Shown: positions 1 to 6,921, counted from the first letter of the stretch. The stretch: DNA of 11,201 bases from Bacteroidia bacterium (GCA_016764115.1 JAESSM010000117.1:1-11201); one strand, 5' to 3'. The notes: a model not told the origin generated them from the letters alone. Numbers and translations are program-made.

Positions 1-56
1 ACATTGCCGGCTTTGTTAAAGTCGCTGATGCTATGTTAGCTCAAGGGTTGGTATAG
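1..56 (+). CDS. gdhA: glutamate dehydrogenase, C-terminal end (partial)
   Basis: The open frame beginning at base 3 reads IAGFVKVADAMLAQGLV and stops at TAG 54-56. From memory this is nearly identical to the extreme C-terminus of the hexameric GdhA-type glutamate dehydrogenase of E. coli, which ends in an IAGF..VADAMLAQG motif. The enzyme interconverts glutamate and 2-oxoglutarate plus ammonia in the cytoplasm. Only the last 17 or so residues lie in the window, so cofactor preference and intactness cannot be judged. It is followed directly by a strong terminator, so it is the last gene of its transcript. The call rests on a short but very characteristic tail. Confidence 0.85.
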   Translation, partial: IAGFVKVADAMLAQGLV

Positions 57-84
57 CTCATAATAACAATCTAAAACTTTTTAT

Positions 85-128
85 AGAGTAATCCGTTAGT
101 ATGTTATTCGGATTACTCTTTTTATTTG
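85..128 (+). terminator. intrinsic terminator after gdhA
   Basis: A perfect 11-bp inverted repeat has arms AGAGTAATCCG (85-95) and CGGATTACTCT (109-119) around a 13-base loop. It is followed by a T-rich run TTTTTATTT (119-127). This is a textbook Rho-independent terminator for the upstream glutamate dehydrogenase gene. The T-tract ends only about 10 bases before the psd ATG at 138, so the hairpin also lies in whatever leader psd has. Confidence 0.88.
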
Positions 129-137
129 TCTAAAATT

Positions 138-800
138 ATGCGTTTACATAAAGAAGGGAAGTCGACATTAATAATCGTTGGAATTGCAATGATAATTATT
201 AATGGACTTCTGTGTTATAACGCAGCTTGTATAAATACTATCCAAATTATTTCAATAGGATTTTCGGTTTTTCTATTTTCTCTTTTTGTTAACTTTTTTA
301 GAAACCCTGAAAGGATAACTAATGCCTCTACTTATGAAATTATCGCTCCCGCAGATGGTAAAGTTGTTGTAATTGAAAAAGTTGTGGAAGATGAATACTT
401 CAATGATGAACGGCTTCAGTTGTCCATTTTTATGTCACCTTTTGATGTTCATGTAAATAGAAATCCTATTTCGGGGATAATCTCCTATTTCAAGTATCAC
501 CCTGGAAAATACCTTATGGCATTTAATCCAAAATCATCTACAGAAAATGAAAAGACAAGTATTGTCATTAAATCTGAAAATGGATTAGAAGTTTTAATGC
601 GACAAATTGCAGGTTTCTTAGCGCGAAGGATAGTTTGTTATGTCAAGGATGGTGATACTGTGCAGCAAGGCGAAGAATATGGTTTTATTAAGTTTGGTTC
701 CAGAATTGATCTGTTGCTTCCTGTAAATACAAAGATCCATGTTGGGTTGAAGGAAACAGTAAGGGGAGGTGAAACCGTTATCGCTGAGCTTTCTACCTAA
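138..800 (+). CDS. psd: phosphatidylserine decarboxylase (short, pyruvoyl type)
   Basis: Makes phosphatidylethanolamine by decarboxylating phosphatidylserine at the inner membrane. The 220-residue product starts MRLHKEGKSTL and has two hydrophobic segments (about residues 9-28 and 34-52), followed by the RNPER and APADGK motifs. Candidate catalytic residues are Asp73 (APADGK), His105 (FDVHVN) and Ser188 in KFGSR. Self-cleavage between Gly187 and Ser188 would give a small alpha chain with an N-terminal pyruvoyl group. Length and motifs fit the short Psd class common in Bacteroidota. A TTG at 126 is in frame, but it lies inside the terminator T-tract; ATG 138 gives the usual family N-terminus. 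The gene ends 2 bases before the tail-to-tail ald gene. I find no convincing promoter or ribosome binding site, so expression may depend on readthrough of the terminator. Confidence 0.93.
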   Translation: MRLHKEGKSTLIIVGIAMIIINGLLCYNAACINTIQIISIGFSVFLFSLFVNFFRNPERITNASTYEIIAPADGKVVVIEKVVEDEYFNDERLQLSIFMSPFDVHVNRNPISGIISYFKYHPGKYLMAFNPKSSTENEKTSIVIKSENGLEVLMRQIAGFLARRIVCYVKDGDTVQQGEEYGFIKFGSRIDLLLPVNTKIHVGLKETVRGGETVIAELST

Positions 801-802
801 CT

Positions 803-2029
803 TTACATATGCGCAGGAATTAATAAGTCAATTTCCTTATAAGCCATATCGCAAATCTCGCTAATGTATTTATTGGTGAGGTTGGATTTGTATAAGTAGA
901 CTCCATGCCTTACGCCAGCTTTTTCCCACAACATATTTTTAATTCCGCCTGATTCTCCTATATCCAAAAGTATTGGAGTGAAAATATTGCTCAGACCATA
1001 GGATGCTGTTCTTGAAACTCTTGATGCAATATTCGGAACACAGTAATGGATTACATCATGCAATTTAAATACCGGATTTGTATGTGTAGTGACTTTGGAA
1101 GTTTCAAAACATCCCCCTTGATCGACACTCACATCAATTATTACAGAACCGGCTTTCATATTTTGAACCATAGCTTCAGTAACCACACATGGGCTTCTTC
1201 CTAGTTCAGCATGAATTGCTCCAATTACAACATCGGCAGTTTTAAGTGCTTTTTCAATTATTGCAGGATACATCACTGAAGTGAATATCCTTTCGTTGAT
1301 GTCATTTTGAAGCCTCCTTAGTTTATAGATGTTGGTGTCAAAAACTTTTACATTTGCTCCTAACCCAAGGGCAGCTCTTGTAGCAAATTCGCCAACTGTT
1401 CCTGCCCCAAGTATCACAACATCAGTTGGTGGGATTCCCGAAACCCCCCCCATTAATTGTCCTTTTCCTTGGTTTTCATTACTTAAGTATTCAGCAGCAA
1501 TAAGAATTGCTGTTCCGCCCGCAATTTCACTCATTGATCTTATTACTGGGAAAGTGCCATCGTCATCTTTAATATATTCATAAGCAATAGCGGTGACTTT
1601 TTTAGCTAGCAATGCCTCTATTTGTTCCTTTTTTAAAGTTGAAAGCTGAAGTGCGGAAATCAGGGTTTGTTCAACCTGCATCATTTTAATTTCCTCTAAA
1701 GATGGAGGCTCCACTTTCATGATTATATCCGCTTTAAAAACATCTTCAGGTCCATAAACAATCTGAGCGCCCTTTTCACTATAATCGTTATCAGTAAAAT
1801 TGGCATTTTTACCTGCCCCTGATTCAATAGTAACCATGTGGCCATTGTTGACTAATAATCCAGCAGCTTGAGGAGTAACTGCTACTCGGTTTTCCTGGAA
1901 AGAAGTTTCTTTGGGTATTCCAATATGAAGCTGTTTGTCTCTTTTTTTGATCTCAAGCATTGCCTCCTGAGGCATGAGGCTTGCTTGCTTGGCTAATTCT
2001 GCAAATCCTTTCTTGGAGTCTTCGGCCAT
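803..2029 (-). CDS. ald: alanine dehydrogenase-like NAD-dependent enzyme
   Basis: Member of the alanine dehydrogenase / transhydrogenase alpha-subunit family; expected reaction is L-alanine + NAD+ to pyruvate + ammonia + NADH in the cytoplasm. The N-terminal domain carries GIPKET (37-42) and ENRVAVTP with Arg48, matching the substrate-binding Arg15 of characterised enzymes, and Lys105 in MKVEPP, matching Lys75. The NAD domain has VILGAGTVG (205-213) with Asp231 at the end of the second strand, and DVSVDQGG with Asp303, matching Asp270. The catalytic His96 position appears to be Gln128 (LISALQL), which I recall as usual in the Bacteroidota subfamily, so the precise substrate is less certain. 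At 408 residues it is about 35 longer than Bacillus-type enzymes, mostly at the N-terminus. Start at the ATG 2029; Met19 is a possible alternative. It ends 2 bases from psd and is divergent from the secreted PKD gene. Confidence 0.85.
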   Translation of the reverse strand: MAEDSKKGFAELAKQASLMPQEAMLEIKKRDKQLHIGIPKETSFQENRVAVTPQAAGLLVNNGHMVTIESGAGKNANFTDNDYSEKGAQIVYGPEDVFKADIIMKVEPPSLEEIKMMQVEQTLISALQLSTLKKEQIEALLAKKVTAIAYEYIKDDDGTFPVIRSMSEIAGGTAILIAAEYLSNENQGKGQLMGGVSGIPPTDVVILGAGTVGEFATRAALGLGANVKVFDTNIYKLRRLQNDINERIFTSVMYPAIIEKALKTADVVIGAIHAELGRSPCVVTEAMVQNMKAGSVIIDVSVDQGGCFETSKVTTHTNPVFKLHDVIHYCVPNIASRVSRTASYGLSNIFTPILLDIGESGGIKNMLWEKAGVRHGVYLYKSNLTNKYISEICDMAYKEIDLLIPAHM

Positions 2030-2058
2030 CCTTTTTATCTAAATTAGTAAATGAATTA

Positions 2059-2088
2059 TTGTTCGAGTGAATAGAAGCATTATACGTG
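2059..2088 (+). promoter_or_regulatory. weak candidate promoter for the secreted PKD protein
   Basis: A TTG at 2059-2061 is separated by exactly 19 bases from TATACGTG at 2081-2088. The latter shares TA....TG with the Bacteroidota -7 consensus TAnnTTTG but has CG in place of TT. Transcription would begin near 2094, giving a leader of about 50 bases before the ATG at 2143. The match is imperfect and should be treated as a guess. Confidence 0.25.
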
Positions 2089-2142
2089 GATTTTAGTATA
2101 AAGTTATATATTGCATTGCAATTTTATACCCACTATTTTATA

Positions 2143-3618
2143 ATGAATAAGCTACTAAAATCAATACTTATCTCTTTGGTATTATTAACTCTATTATTTA
2201 GCAATAATTCAAAGGCCTCTCATATTATTGGTGGAGAATTATTTTACAGATGTATAGATGAAGATCTTCATCTATATGAATTTGGGGTAAAGTTGTACAT
2301 TGGTTGTACAGGAGCTGAGTTCGCTTATTTTGATGACCCTATTTATGTTGCGGTATATGATTCTTTAGAGAATGCTTACCCTTCATCACCCTTTTCTCCA
2401 ATTGTAGAATTTTCTATGAGTTTACCTCCGACAGATACTATTGAGAATGAAACATATTCTCAATGCTATTTTTTATCTAATCCATCAGGTGTATGCATTG
2501 TAGAAGCAATATATACATCTACTAATGTTTTACCAGATAAGGTAGGCGGTTATTATATGACTTACCAACGTTGTTGTCGCAATGCGATTATTGCTAATAT
2601 TGCTGATCCTGGAGGAGTAGGTGCAAGTTGGAATTTAAGTATCACAGAAGATGCTATAGCTGCATGCAATAGCTCACCTGTATTCAAAAATTATGTACCA
2701 ACATTTGTATGTGTAAATGAACGATTTGAATATGATCATTCTGCTATTGATTATGACGGAGATTCTTTGGTTTATGAATTATGTGAAGCATCAACATACA
2801 ATTATAACACATATGGGATTGTAGCAGATCCTTCTATTCCACTTTCATATGAATTCATAGTTCCATATGATACAGTTGCAGGCTCTAAATATAGTGGAAA
2901 ATATCCAATGTATGCACCTGATGATTCTTTGAAGATTGATTCACAAACAGGAGAATTAACTGTAACATCTTCCAAAAAAGGAACCTACGTTGTTACGGTT
3001 TGTGTTTCTGAATATAGAAATGGTAAATTATTATCGACAAATAAAAGAGATTTACAATATACTGTATTCTCATGCGCAAAGGATACATTGACTATTGATT
3101 ATGATTATTCTATTAGAATGGATTCGTTAACTTTTGAATTTTATGATAAATCAAGTGCAACCAATGATGTTATAGATAGCTGGCAGTGGGATTTTGGAGA
3201 TGGTGATACTTCTAATATTCAAAACACAACACACACTTTTCCAGATACGGGGACTTATAATGTTTGTTTAACTGCAGGGTTATATGGTTGTATTGATTCA
3301 ATTTGTAAGCAGATAAAAATTCGCACCAATGCAACTTCACTTAAAGAGTATGAAGCCAACAATTTTAATTTTGAAGTTTATCCCAACCCATTCAACAGTA
3401 CGATACATGTAAGCTATCAATTGAATAAACCCACAGTTGTGAAAATAGAGTTATATGATCTTTTAGGAAGAGAATTGGAAACGTATCTTGATGATGAACA
3501 AAATAGTGGAAAGCATTCTTTACGACTTCAAATAGGTGAGGGAAGATTAGAATTTATTACCGTCTTAAAAGTAACTATTGGAGAACGTAATTATTTCACT
3601 AAGCTGATAAAAATGTAA
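2143..3618 (+). CDS. secreted PKD-domain protein with T9SS type A sorting domain
   Basis: A 491-residue exported protein. It opens with a signal peptide (MNKLLKS, hydrophobic core about 8-19, likely cleavage after Ala25). The N-terminal region starts SHIIGGELFYRC and contains YQRCCRNAII, a cysteine-rich pattern I know from large Bacteroidota surface and gliding-associated proteins. A region with DYDGDSLVYELC follows, then one PKD domain (about 326-410; core WQWDFGDGD with Trp347). The end (411-491) begins YPNPFNSTIHVSYQL and finishes NYFTKLIKM, the pattern of a type IX secretion C-terminal sorting domain. Expected route is Sec export, then T9SS secretion and release or surface anchoring. An in-frame GTG at 2086 would add 19 residues before the signal peptide and is rejected. 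No catalytic motif is visible; an adhesin or structural role is possible. Its 3' end overlaps tsaE by 20 bases. The Gly-x-Tyr motif of the sorting domain looks degraded near 3541-3570. Confidence 0.85.
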   Translation: MNKLLKSILISLVLLTLLFSNNSKASHIIGGELFYRCIDEDLHLYEFGVKLYIGCTGAEFAYFDDPIYVAVYDSLENAYPSSPFSPIVEFSMSLPPTDTIENETYSQCYFLSNPSGVCIVEAIYTSTNVLPDKVGGYYMTYQRCCRNAIIANIADPGGVGASWNLSITEDAIAACNSSPVFKNYVPTFVCVNERFEYDHSAIDYDGDSLVYELCEASTYNYNTYGIVADPSIPLSYEFIVPYDTVAGSKYSGKYPMYAPDDSLKIDSQTGELTVTSSKKGTYVVTVCVSEYRNGKLLSTNKRDLQYTVFSCAKDTLTIDYDYSIRMDSLTFEFYDKSSATNDVIDSWQWDFGDGDTSNIQNTTHTFPDTGTYNVCLTAGLYGCIDSICKQIKIRTNATSLKEYEANNFNFEVYPNPFNSTIHVSYQLNKPTVVKIELYDLLGRELETYLDDEQNSGKHSLRLQIGEGRLEFITVLKVTIGERNYFTKLIKM

Positions 3619-4024
3619 TTTCTCGGGTATTATCCATATTCTTCATCTCAATCTTTAAAGCGTCTGGTGGTAGCAAATTAATAATCTTATCTGGCCACTC
3701 AATAAAGCAATAACATCCACTGTAAAAGTATTCGTCAAGACCAATGTCTACGGCTTCTTGCTCCTTGTTAATGCGATAAAAATCCATGTGGTAAATAGAT
3801 TCTTGAGTTTCATCTATTTTATATTCATTAACAATAGAATAAGTAGGACTGCTTGTATTATCATTACTTCCGAGTATTTTGCAAATTGCTTTAATGAAAG
3901 TGGTTTTCCCAACACCCATTTCTCCATAAAATAAGAATATCCGCTGGTCCGCATGTTGTTTTAATAAGGATTCAGCAGCAGTTACTAATGCAGCAACATT
4001 CTTACAAATGATGGGGTCAGACAT
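3599..4024 (-). CDS. tsaE: tRNA t6A modification ATPase TsaE
   Basis: Small P-loop ATPase of the TsaB-TsaD-TsaE complex that installs threonylcarbamoyl on A37 of ANN-decoding tRNAs. The 141-residue product has the Walker A motif GEMGVGKT (34-41), SSPTYSIVNEY (58-68) with the conserved Thr61, HMDFYR (79-84) with Asp81, and FIEWP (107-111) with Glu109, all hallmarks of the family and at the usual length. It lies 12 bases downstream of porX on the same strand and is almost certainly cotranscribed with it. The stop codon (3599-3601, reverse strand) lies inside the end of the convergent secreted-protein gene, a 20-base tail-to-tail overlap. The start at 4024 gives the normal family N-terminus. Confidence 0.94.
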   Translation of the reverse strand: MSDPIICKNVAALVTAAESLLKQHADQRIFLFYGEMGVGKTTFIKAICKILGSNDNTSSPTYSIVNEYKIDETQESIYHMDFYRINKEQEAVDIGLDEYFYSGCYCFIEWPDKIINLLPPDALKIEMKNMDNTREITFLSA

Positions 4025-4036
4025 ACAAAAAATTGA

Positions 4037-5590
4037 TTACTTGTTGGTGAGATTCACTACTGGTATCACCATTTCTTCGAGTGATATTCCACCATGTTGG
4101 AACGTGTCATTGTAGAAATTAACGTAATAATTATAGTTGTTGGGGTACACAAAGAACTTGTCTTCTTTTGCAAAAATGTATGATGAATTAATATGTGTTT
4201 GTGGTAAATAACTATTTTTTGGATTTGTTATCGACAAAACATCTTTGGGATCATATTGCATTTGTTTTCCTTGCTTGTATCTTAAATTGGAAGTAGTATT
4301 CCTATCTCCAATTACTTTTGATGGGGATGAAACTCTGATACTTCCATGATCCGTAGTGATGATCAATTTTACATTATATTCTGAAATTCTTTTTATAGTT
4401 TCTAAAAGAGGGGAGTGTTCCAACCATGATAAAGTAATTGATCGATAAGCTGCTTCATTGCTTGCTAATTCCTTGATGATCTCCATATCAGTACGTGCAT
4501 GCGACAGCATATCTACAAAGTTGTAAATGATAACATTCAAGTCATTGTTCACTAAGTTGGGAATTTTATCGATCAGAGATCTTGCTTTATCAAGTTTAGT
4601 GATTTTCGTATAGCTGTGTTTGATATCAAATCCATTTCTTTTTAGTTGATCTACAAGAAATTTTTCCTCATTTAGGTTTTTACCTTCATCTGAACTTTCG
4701 TCCTGCCAAAGCTCAGGATATGTTTTTTGAATTTCAGAAGGAAGCAATCCTGAAAAGATAGAGTTCCTTGAATATTGAGTTGTAGTTGGTAGTATACTGA
4801 AATAAAGATCCTCTTTTTCAACCCTAAAATATTGAGAGACTATTGGTTGAATTACTTTCCATTGATCAAATCGTAAGTTGTCAATAAGAATGAAGAAAAC
4901 AGGCTCTTCTTCATTAATTAGTGGAAATACTTTTTCTCGGAATAAATTAGGAGATAACAGAGGTTTGTTCTCCTCAGAATATCTTAGCCAATTCTGATAA
5001 TTGCTTTCAATAAATTTAAAGAAAACTGTATTGGCCTCTTCTTTTTGTGACATTAGAATTGAGTTGAGATCAGGCTCTGGTAAATTCTGCAATTCTAGCT
5101 CCCAGAAGACCAACTTTTTGTATAGAGTAATCCACTCTTCATAATCCATTTTTTCATTAAAGGATAAACTAATTGAACGGAATTCTTGCTGGTAGTCTAA
5201 AGTAGTTTTTTCATTTCGAAGCCGTTTATCATCCACTACTTTTTTAATTGTTAATAAGATTTGGTTGGGGTTTACAGGCTTTATTAAGTAATCAGTAATT
5301 TTCGAACCAATAGCATCATCCATTATCTGTTCTTCTTCACTTTTGGTGATCATAATAACAGGAAGGTTGGGTTCCATGCTTTTGATGTCCGACAGTGTTT
5401 CCAGTCCTGTCAAACCAGGCATATTTTCGTCTAAAAAGATAAGATCAAACCGCTCTTCCTTACACAACTGTATCGCATCAGTCCCGTTAGTGGCGGTTAT
5501 TACTTCATAACCTTTGCCATTTAGAAAATTAATGTGGGGCTTTAGAAGGTCAATTTCATCATCAGCCCATAGTATTTTTATTTCTGACAT
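4037..5590 (-). CDS. porX: PorX-type response regulator with PglZ-like domain
   Basis: Two-component response regulator of the T9SS/gliding regulatory pathway (PorX-PorY in Porphyromonas). Residues 1-120 form a receiver domain with the acidic pair Asp10/Asp11, phospho-acceptor Asp54 (IFLDENMPG), switch Thr82 and Lys104 (LIKPVNP). A helical linker follows (about 120-225). The C-terminal domain (about 228-517) is of the PglZ/alkaline phosphatase superfamily, with likely metal or catalytic positions Asp237 (LIDNLR), the Thr269-271 cluster (LPTTTQYSRN), Asp360 (FVDMLSH), Asp414-His415 (TTDHGS) and His499 (FQHGG). Characterised PorX proteins are reported to be phosphodiesterases. There is no DNA-binding domain, so any transcriptional effect must be through a partner such as an ECF sigma factor. 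It heads the porX-tsaE unit; no partner histidine kinase is present in the window. The length of 517 residues is normal for the family. Confidence 0.93.
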   Translation of the reverse strand: MSEIKILWADDEIDLLKPHINFLNGKGYEVITATNGTDAIQLCKEERFDLIFLDENMPGLTGLETLSDIKSMEPNLPVIMITKSEEEQIMDDAIGSKITDYLIKPVNPNQILLTIKKVVDDKRLRNEKTTLDYQQEFRSISLSFNEKMDYEEWITLYKKLVFWELELQNLPEPDLNSILMSQKEEANTVFFKFIESNYQNWLRYSEENKPLLSPNLFREKVFPLINEEEPVFFILIDNLRFDQWKVIQPIVSQYFRVEKEDLYFSILPTTTQYSRNSIFSGLLPSEIQKTYPELWQDESSDEGKNLNEEKFLVDQLKRNGFDIKHSYTKITKLDKARSLIDKIPNLVNNDLNVIIYNFVDMLSHARTDMEIIKELASNEAAYRSITLSWLEHSPLLETIKRISEYNVKLIITTDHGSIRVSSPSKVIGDRNTTSNLRYKQGKQMQYDPKDVLSITNPKNSYLPQTHINSSYIFAKEDKFFVYPNNYNYYVNFYNDTFQHGGISLEEMVIPVVNLTNK

Positions 5591-5624
5591 ACTTGTAAAA
5601 TTAATTCTATGTTTAACGGTTTGT

Positions 5625-5646
5625 TATGAAGTTTTCATATATGAAA
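5625..5646. repeat. overlapping palindromes in the porX leader
   Basis: TTTCATATATGAAA at 5633-5646 is a perfect 14-bp palindrome. Immediately to its left TATGAA (5625-5630) pairs with TTCATA (5634-5639) across a 3-base spacer. The element TATGAA therefore occurs three times in alternating orientation within 22 bases. It coincides with the predicted start of the porX transcript (about 5645 on the reverse strand), so it could be an operator or a 5' hairpin. Function is inferred from position only; AT-rich palindromes of this size do occur by chance. Confidence 0.45.
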
Positions 5647-5650
5647 GACA

Positions 5651-5658
5651 CAAATTTA
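5651..5658 (-). promoter_or_regulatory. candidate -7 promoter element for porX-tsaE
   Basis: On the reverse strand this reads TAAATTTG, a perfect match to the Bacteroidota -7 consensus TAnnTTTG. No TTG is present at the usual distance upstream, so the -33 element is weak or absent. Transcription would start near 5645, giving porX a leader of about 55 bases that includes the palindrome cluster. Confidence 0.5.
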
Positions 5659-5723
5659 AGCTATTAATTGTATTAAGAATAAGTAGGTTTAAATAATATA
5701 ATTATAATATATTGATATACAGC

Positions 5724-5839
5724 ATGTTACATGCTTTAAAAAATTCTAATAGATACTAAATGTTACATTTAATCGTATTAGTTTTGAATATGTAAAATAG
5801 TTGGTATGGATGGGTGATTTTTATTAAGAAAATGTTACA
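5724..5839 (+). repeat. three exact ATGTTACA boxes upstream of lpxD
   Basis: The octamer ATGTTACA occurs at 5724-5731, 5760-5767 and 5832-5839. Start-to-start distances are 36 and 72 bases. The first two extend to ATGTTACAT, a 9-mer with palindromic arms ATGT/ACAT around one base. The first is further embedded in the inverted repeat GCATG-TTA-CATGC (5722-5734). Three copies of a mixed-base octamer in 272 bases is well above chance expectation. They lie between the divergent porX and lpxD genes and could be binding sites for a dimeric regulator or part of an alternative -33 element. Confidence 0.5.
5758..5786 (+). promoter_or_regulatory. candidate lpx operon promoter, upstream copy
   Basis: TAGTTTTG (5779-5786) is a perfect TAnnTTTG -7 element. 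The ATGTTACA box begins 19 bases before it. Predicted start of transcription is about 5792, giving a leader of about 70 bases before the lpxD ATG. It aligns imperfectly with the second module at 5830-5856, sharing the first ten bases AAATGTTACA, a TAAT..CGTA stretch and the ending TTTTG. Confidence 0.45.
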
Positions 5840-5856
5840 AATAATTCGTAATTTTG
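5830..5856 (+). promoter_or_regulatory. candidate lpx operon promoter, gene-proximal copy
   Basis: TAATTTTG (5849-5856) is a second perfect TAnnTTTG element, preceded by the third ATGTTACA box whose start lies 17 bases upstream. The element ends only 6 bases before the lpxD ATG at 5863. A transcript from it would begin at or within a base or two of the start codon and be leaderless. It may instead be a decayed duplicate of the upstream module. Confidence 0.4.
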
Positions 5857-5862
5857 CCGACT

Positions 5863-6912
5863 ATGAAACTTACAGTACAAGAGATTTGTGATCTTGTTAA
5901 GGGATCGCTAGAGGGAGATCCAAATGCAGTGATCAATAAGGTATCAAAAATTGAGGAAGCCCAAAGCGGATCAGTAAGCTTTTTAGCCAATCCTAAGTAT
6001 ATTCAGCATATATATGAAACAAAGGCATCAGCCGTCATTGTAAACGATGATTTTGAGTTAGAAAACCCTATTAATACCGTACTTATACGTGTTAAAGATG
6101 CCTACCAGGCATTATCAAAATTATTGGCCCATTTTAATTCTAATGAACTAGATAAAAATGGTATAGATCAACAAGCATTTATTGATGAAACTGCACAGAT
6201 AGGAGAAGATATTTATATCGGTGCTTTTAGCTATATCGGTATAAATGCCAAGATTGGTAAAAATGTTAAAATATTTCCTCAATGTTATGTTGGAGATAAT
6301 GCGGTAATTGGTGATAATACAGTACTTTTTTCCGGAGTTAAAGTTTATACAAACTGTGAGGTTGGTAACAATTGCACCTTGCATGCTGCAGTTGTAATTG
6401 GTTGCGATGGTTTTGGGTTTGCACCGGTAACTAACGGGGCATTCAAAAAGGTAGCTCAAACGGGTAATGTGATTTTGGAAGATAACATTGAAATTGGAGC
6501 TAATACGACTATAGATAGAGCTACTATCGGATCAACAGTAATAAGGAAGGGTGTTAAGTTGGACAATCTTATTCAAATTGCTCATAACGTTGAAATTGGA
6601 GAGAATACAGTTATTGCTGCCCAATCGGGGATTGCAGGTTCTACCAAAATTGGCAAAAATTGCATGATTGGTGGTCAAGTGGGAATTGTAGGACATATAT
6701 CCATAGCAGATAATACCAAAATAGGAGCACAATCGGGAATAAGTGGTAATGTTGATAATGAGGGTGCTGCACTTTTGGGATCGCCTGCTATTGAGATCAA
6801 AGATCACATGAAATCCTTTGTAGTATTTAAAAAATTACCAGATTTGGAGAAGAGAATTTTAGAACTGGAAAAGAACGGGAATGGAAGTAACGGCAAAGAG
6901 GATAGTAATTAA
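5863..6912 (+). CDS. lpxD: UDP-3-O-(3-hydroxyacyl)glucosamine N-acyltransferase
   Basis: Third committed step of lipid A synthesis: transfers a 3-hydroxyacyl chain from ACP to the 2-amino group of UDP-3-O-acyl-glucosamine, in the cytoplasm. The 349-residue product has the N-terminal uridine-binding domain (about 1-105, with [10 protein letters not shown]), a left-handed beta-helix of hexapeptide repeats (about 110-310; repeated I-G-x-N patterns), and a C-terminal charged helix ending in a Gly/Asn/Ser-rich tail. His241 in QIAHNVEIG matches the catalytic His239 of E. coli. DGFGFAP and [13 protein letters not shown] are LpxD-specific motifs that separate it from LpxA. The in-frame TTG at 5854 lies inside a -7 promoter match, so ATG 5863 (MKLTVQEI) is preferred. 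It is the first gene of the lpxD-lpxC/fabZ-lpxA operon, with a 9-base gap to the next gene. Confidence 0.96.
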   Translation: MKLTVQEICDLVKGSLEGDPNAVINKVSKIEEAQSGSVSFLANPKYIQHIYETKASAVIVNDDFELENPINTVLIRVKDAYQALSKLLAHFNSNELDKNGIDQQAFIDETAQIGEDIYIGAFSYIGINAKIGKNVKIFPQCYVGDNAVIGDNTVLFSGVKVYTNCEVGNNCTLHAAVVIGCDGFGFAPVTNGAFKKVAQTGNVILEDNIEIGANTTIDRATIGSTVIRKGVKLDNLIQIAHNVEIGENTVIAAQSGIAGSTKIGKNCMIGGQVGIVGHISIADNTKIGAQSGISGNVDNEGAALLGSPAIEIKDHMKSFVVFKKLPDLEKRILELEKNGNGSNGKEDSN

Positions 6913-6921
6913 AATTAATTA

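Noticed and set aside
1329..1583. 84-codon open frame on the + strand inside ald
   Set aside because: It is entirely antisense to a well-supported gene, has low-complexity Pro/Ser/Ala composition and no recognisable domain.
2111..2141. TTG (2111) and TATTTTAT (2134) as a promoter for the PKD gene
   Set aside because: The predicted transcription start would fall downstream of the ATG at 2143, and the -7 element lacks the final G.
2086..2142. GTG 2086 as the start of the secreted PKD protein
   Set aside because: It would put 19 extra residues before a clear signal peptide that begins at ATG 2143.
5514..5696. 60-codon + strand open frame from inside porX into the intergenic region
   Set aside because: Most of it is antisense to the porX receiver domain; the remainder runs through the AT-rich promoter region and has no recognisable features.
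5690..5720. AT-rich stretch as a replication or attachment site
   Set aside because: It is simple TA-rich sequence without iterons, DnaA-box clusters, integrase gene or direct repeats at junctions.
6148..6807. Two antisense open frames (6148-6459 and 6532-6807) within lpxD
   Set aside because: They are by-products of the repetitive hexapeptide coding pattern of lpxD; their translations are Asn/Ile/Cys-rich and meaningless.
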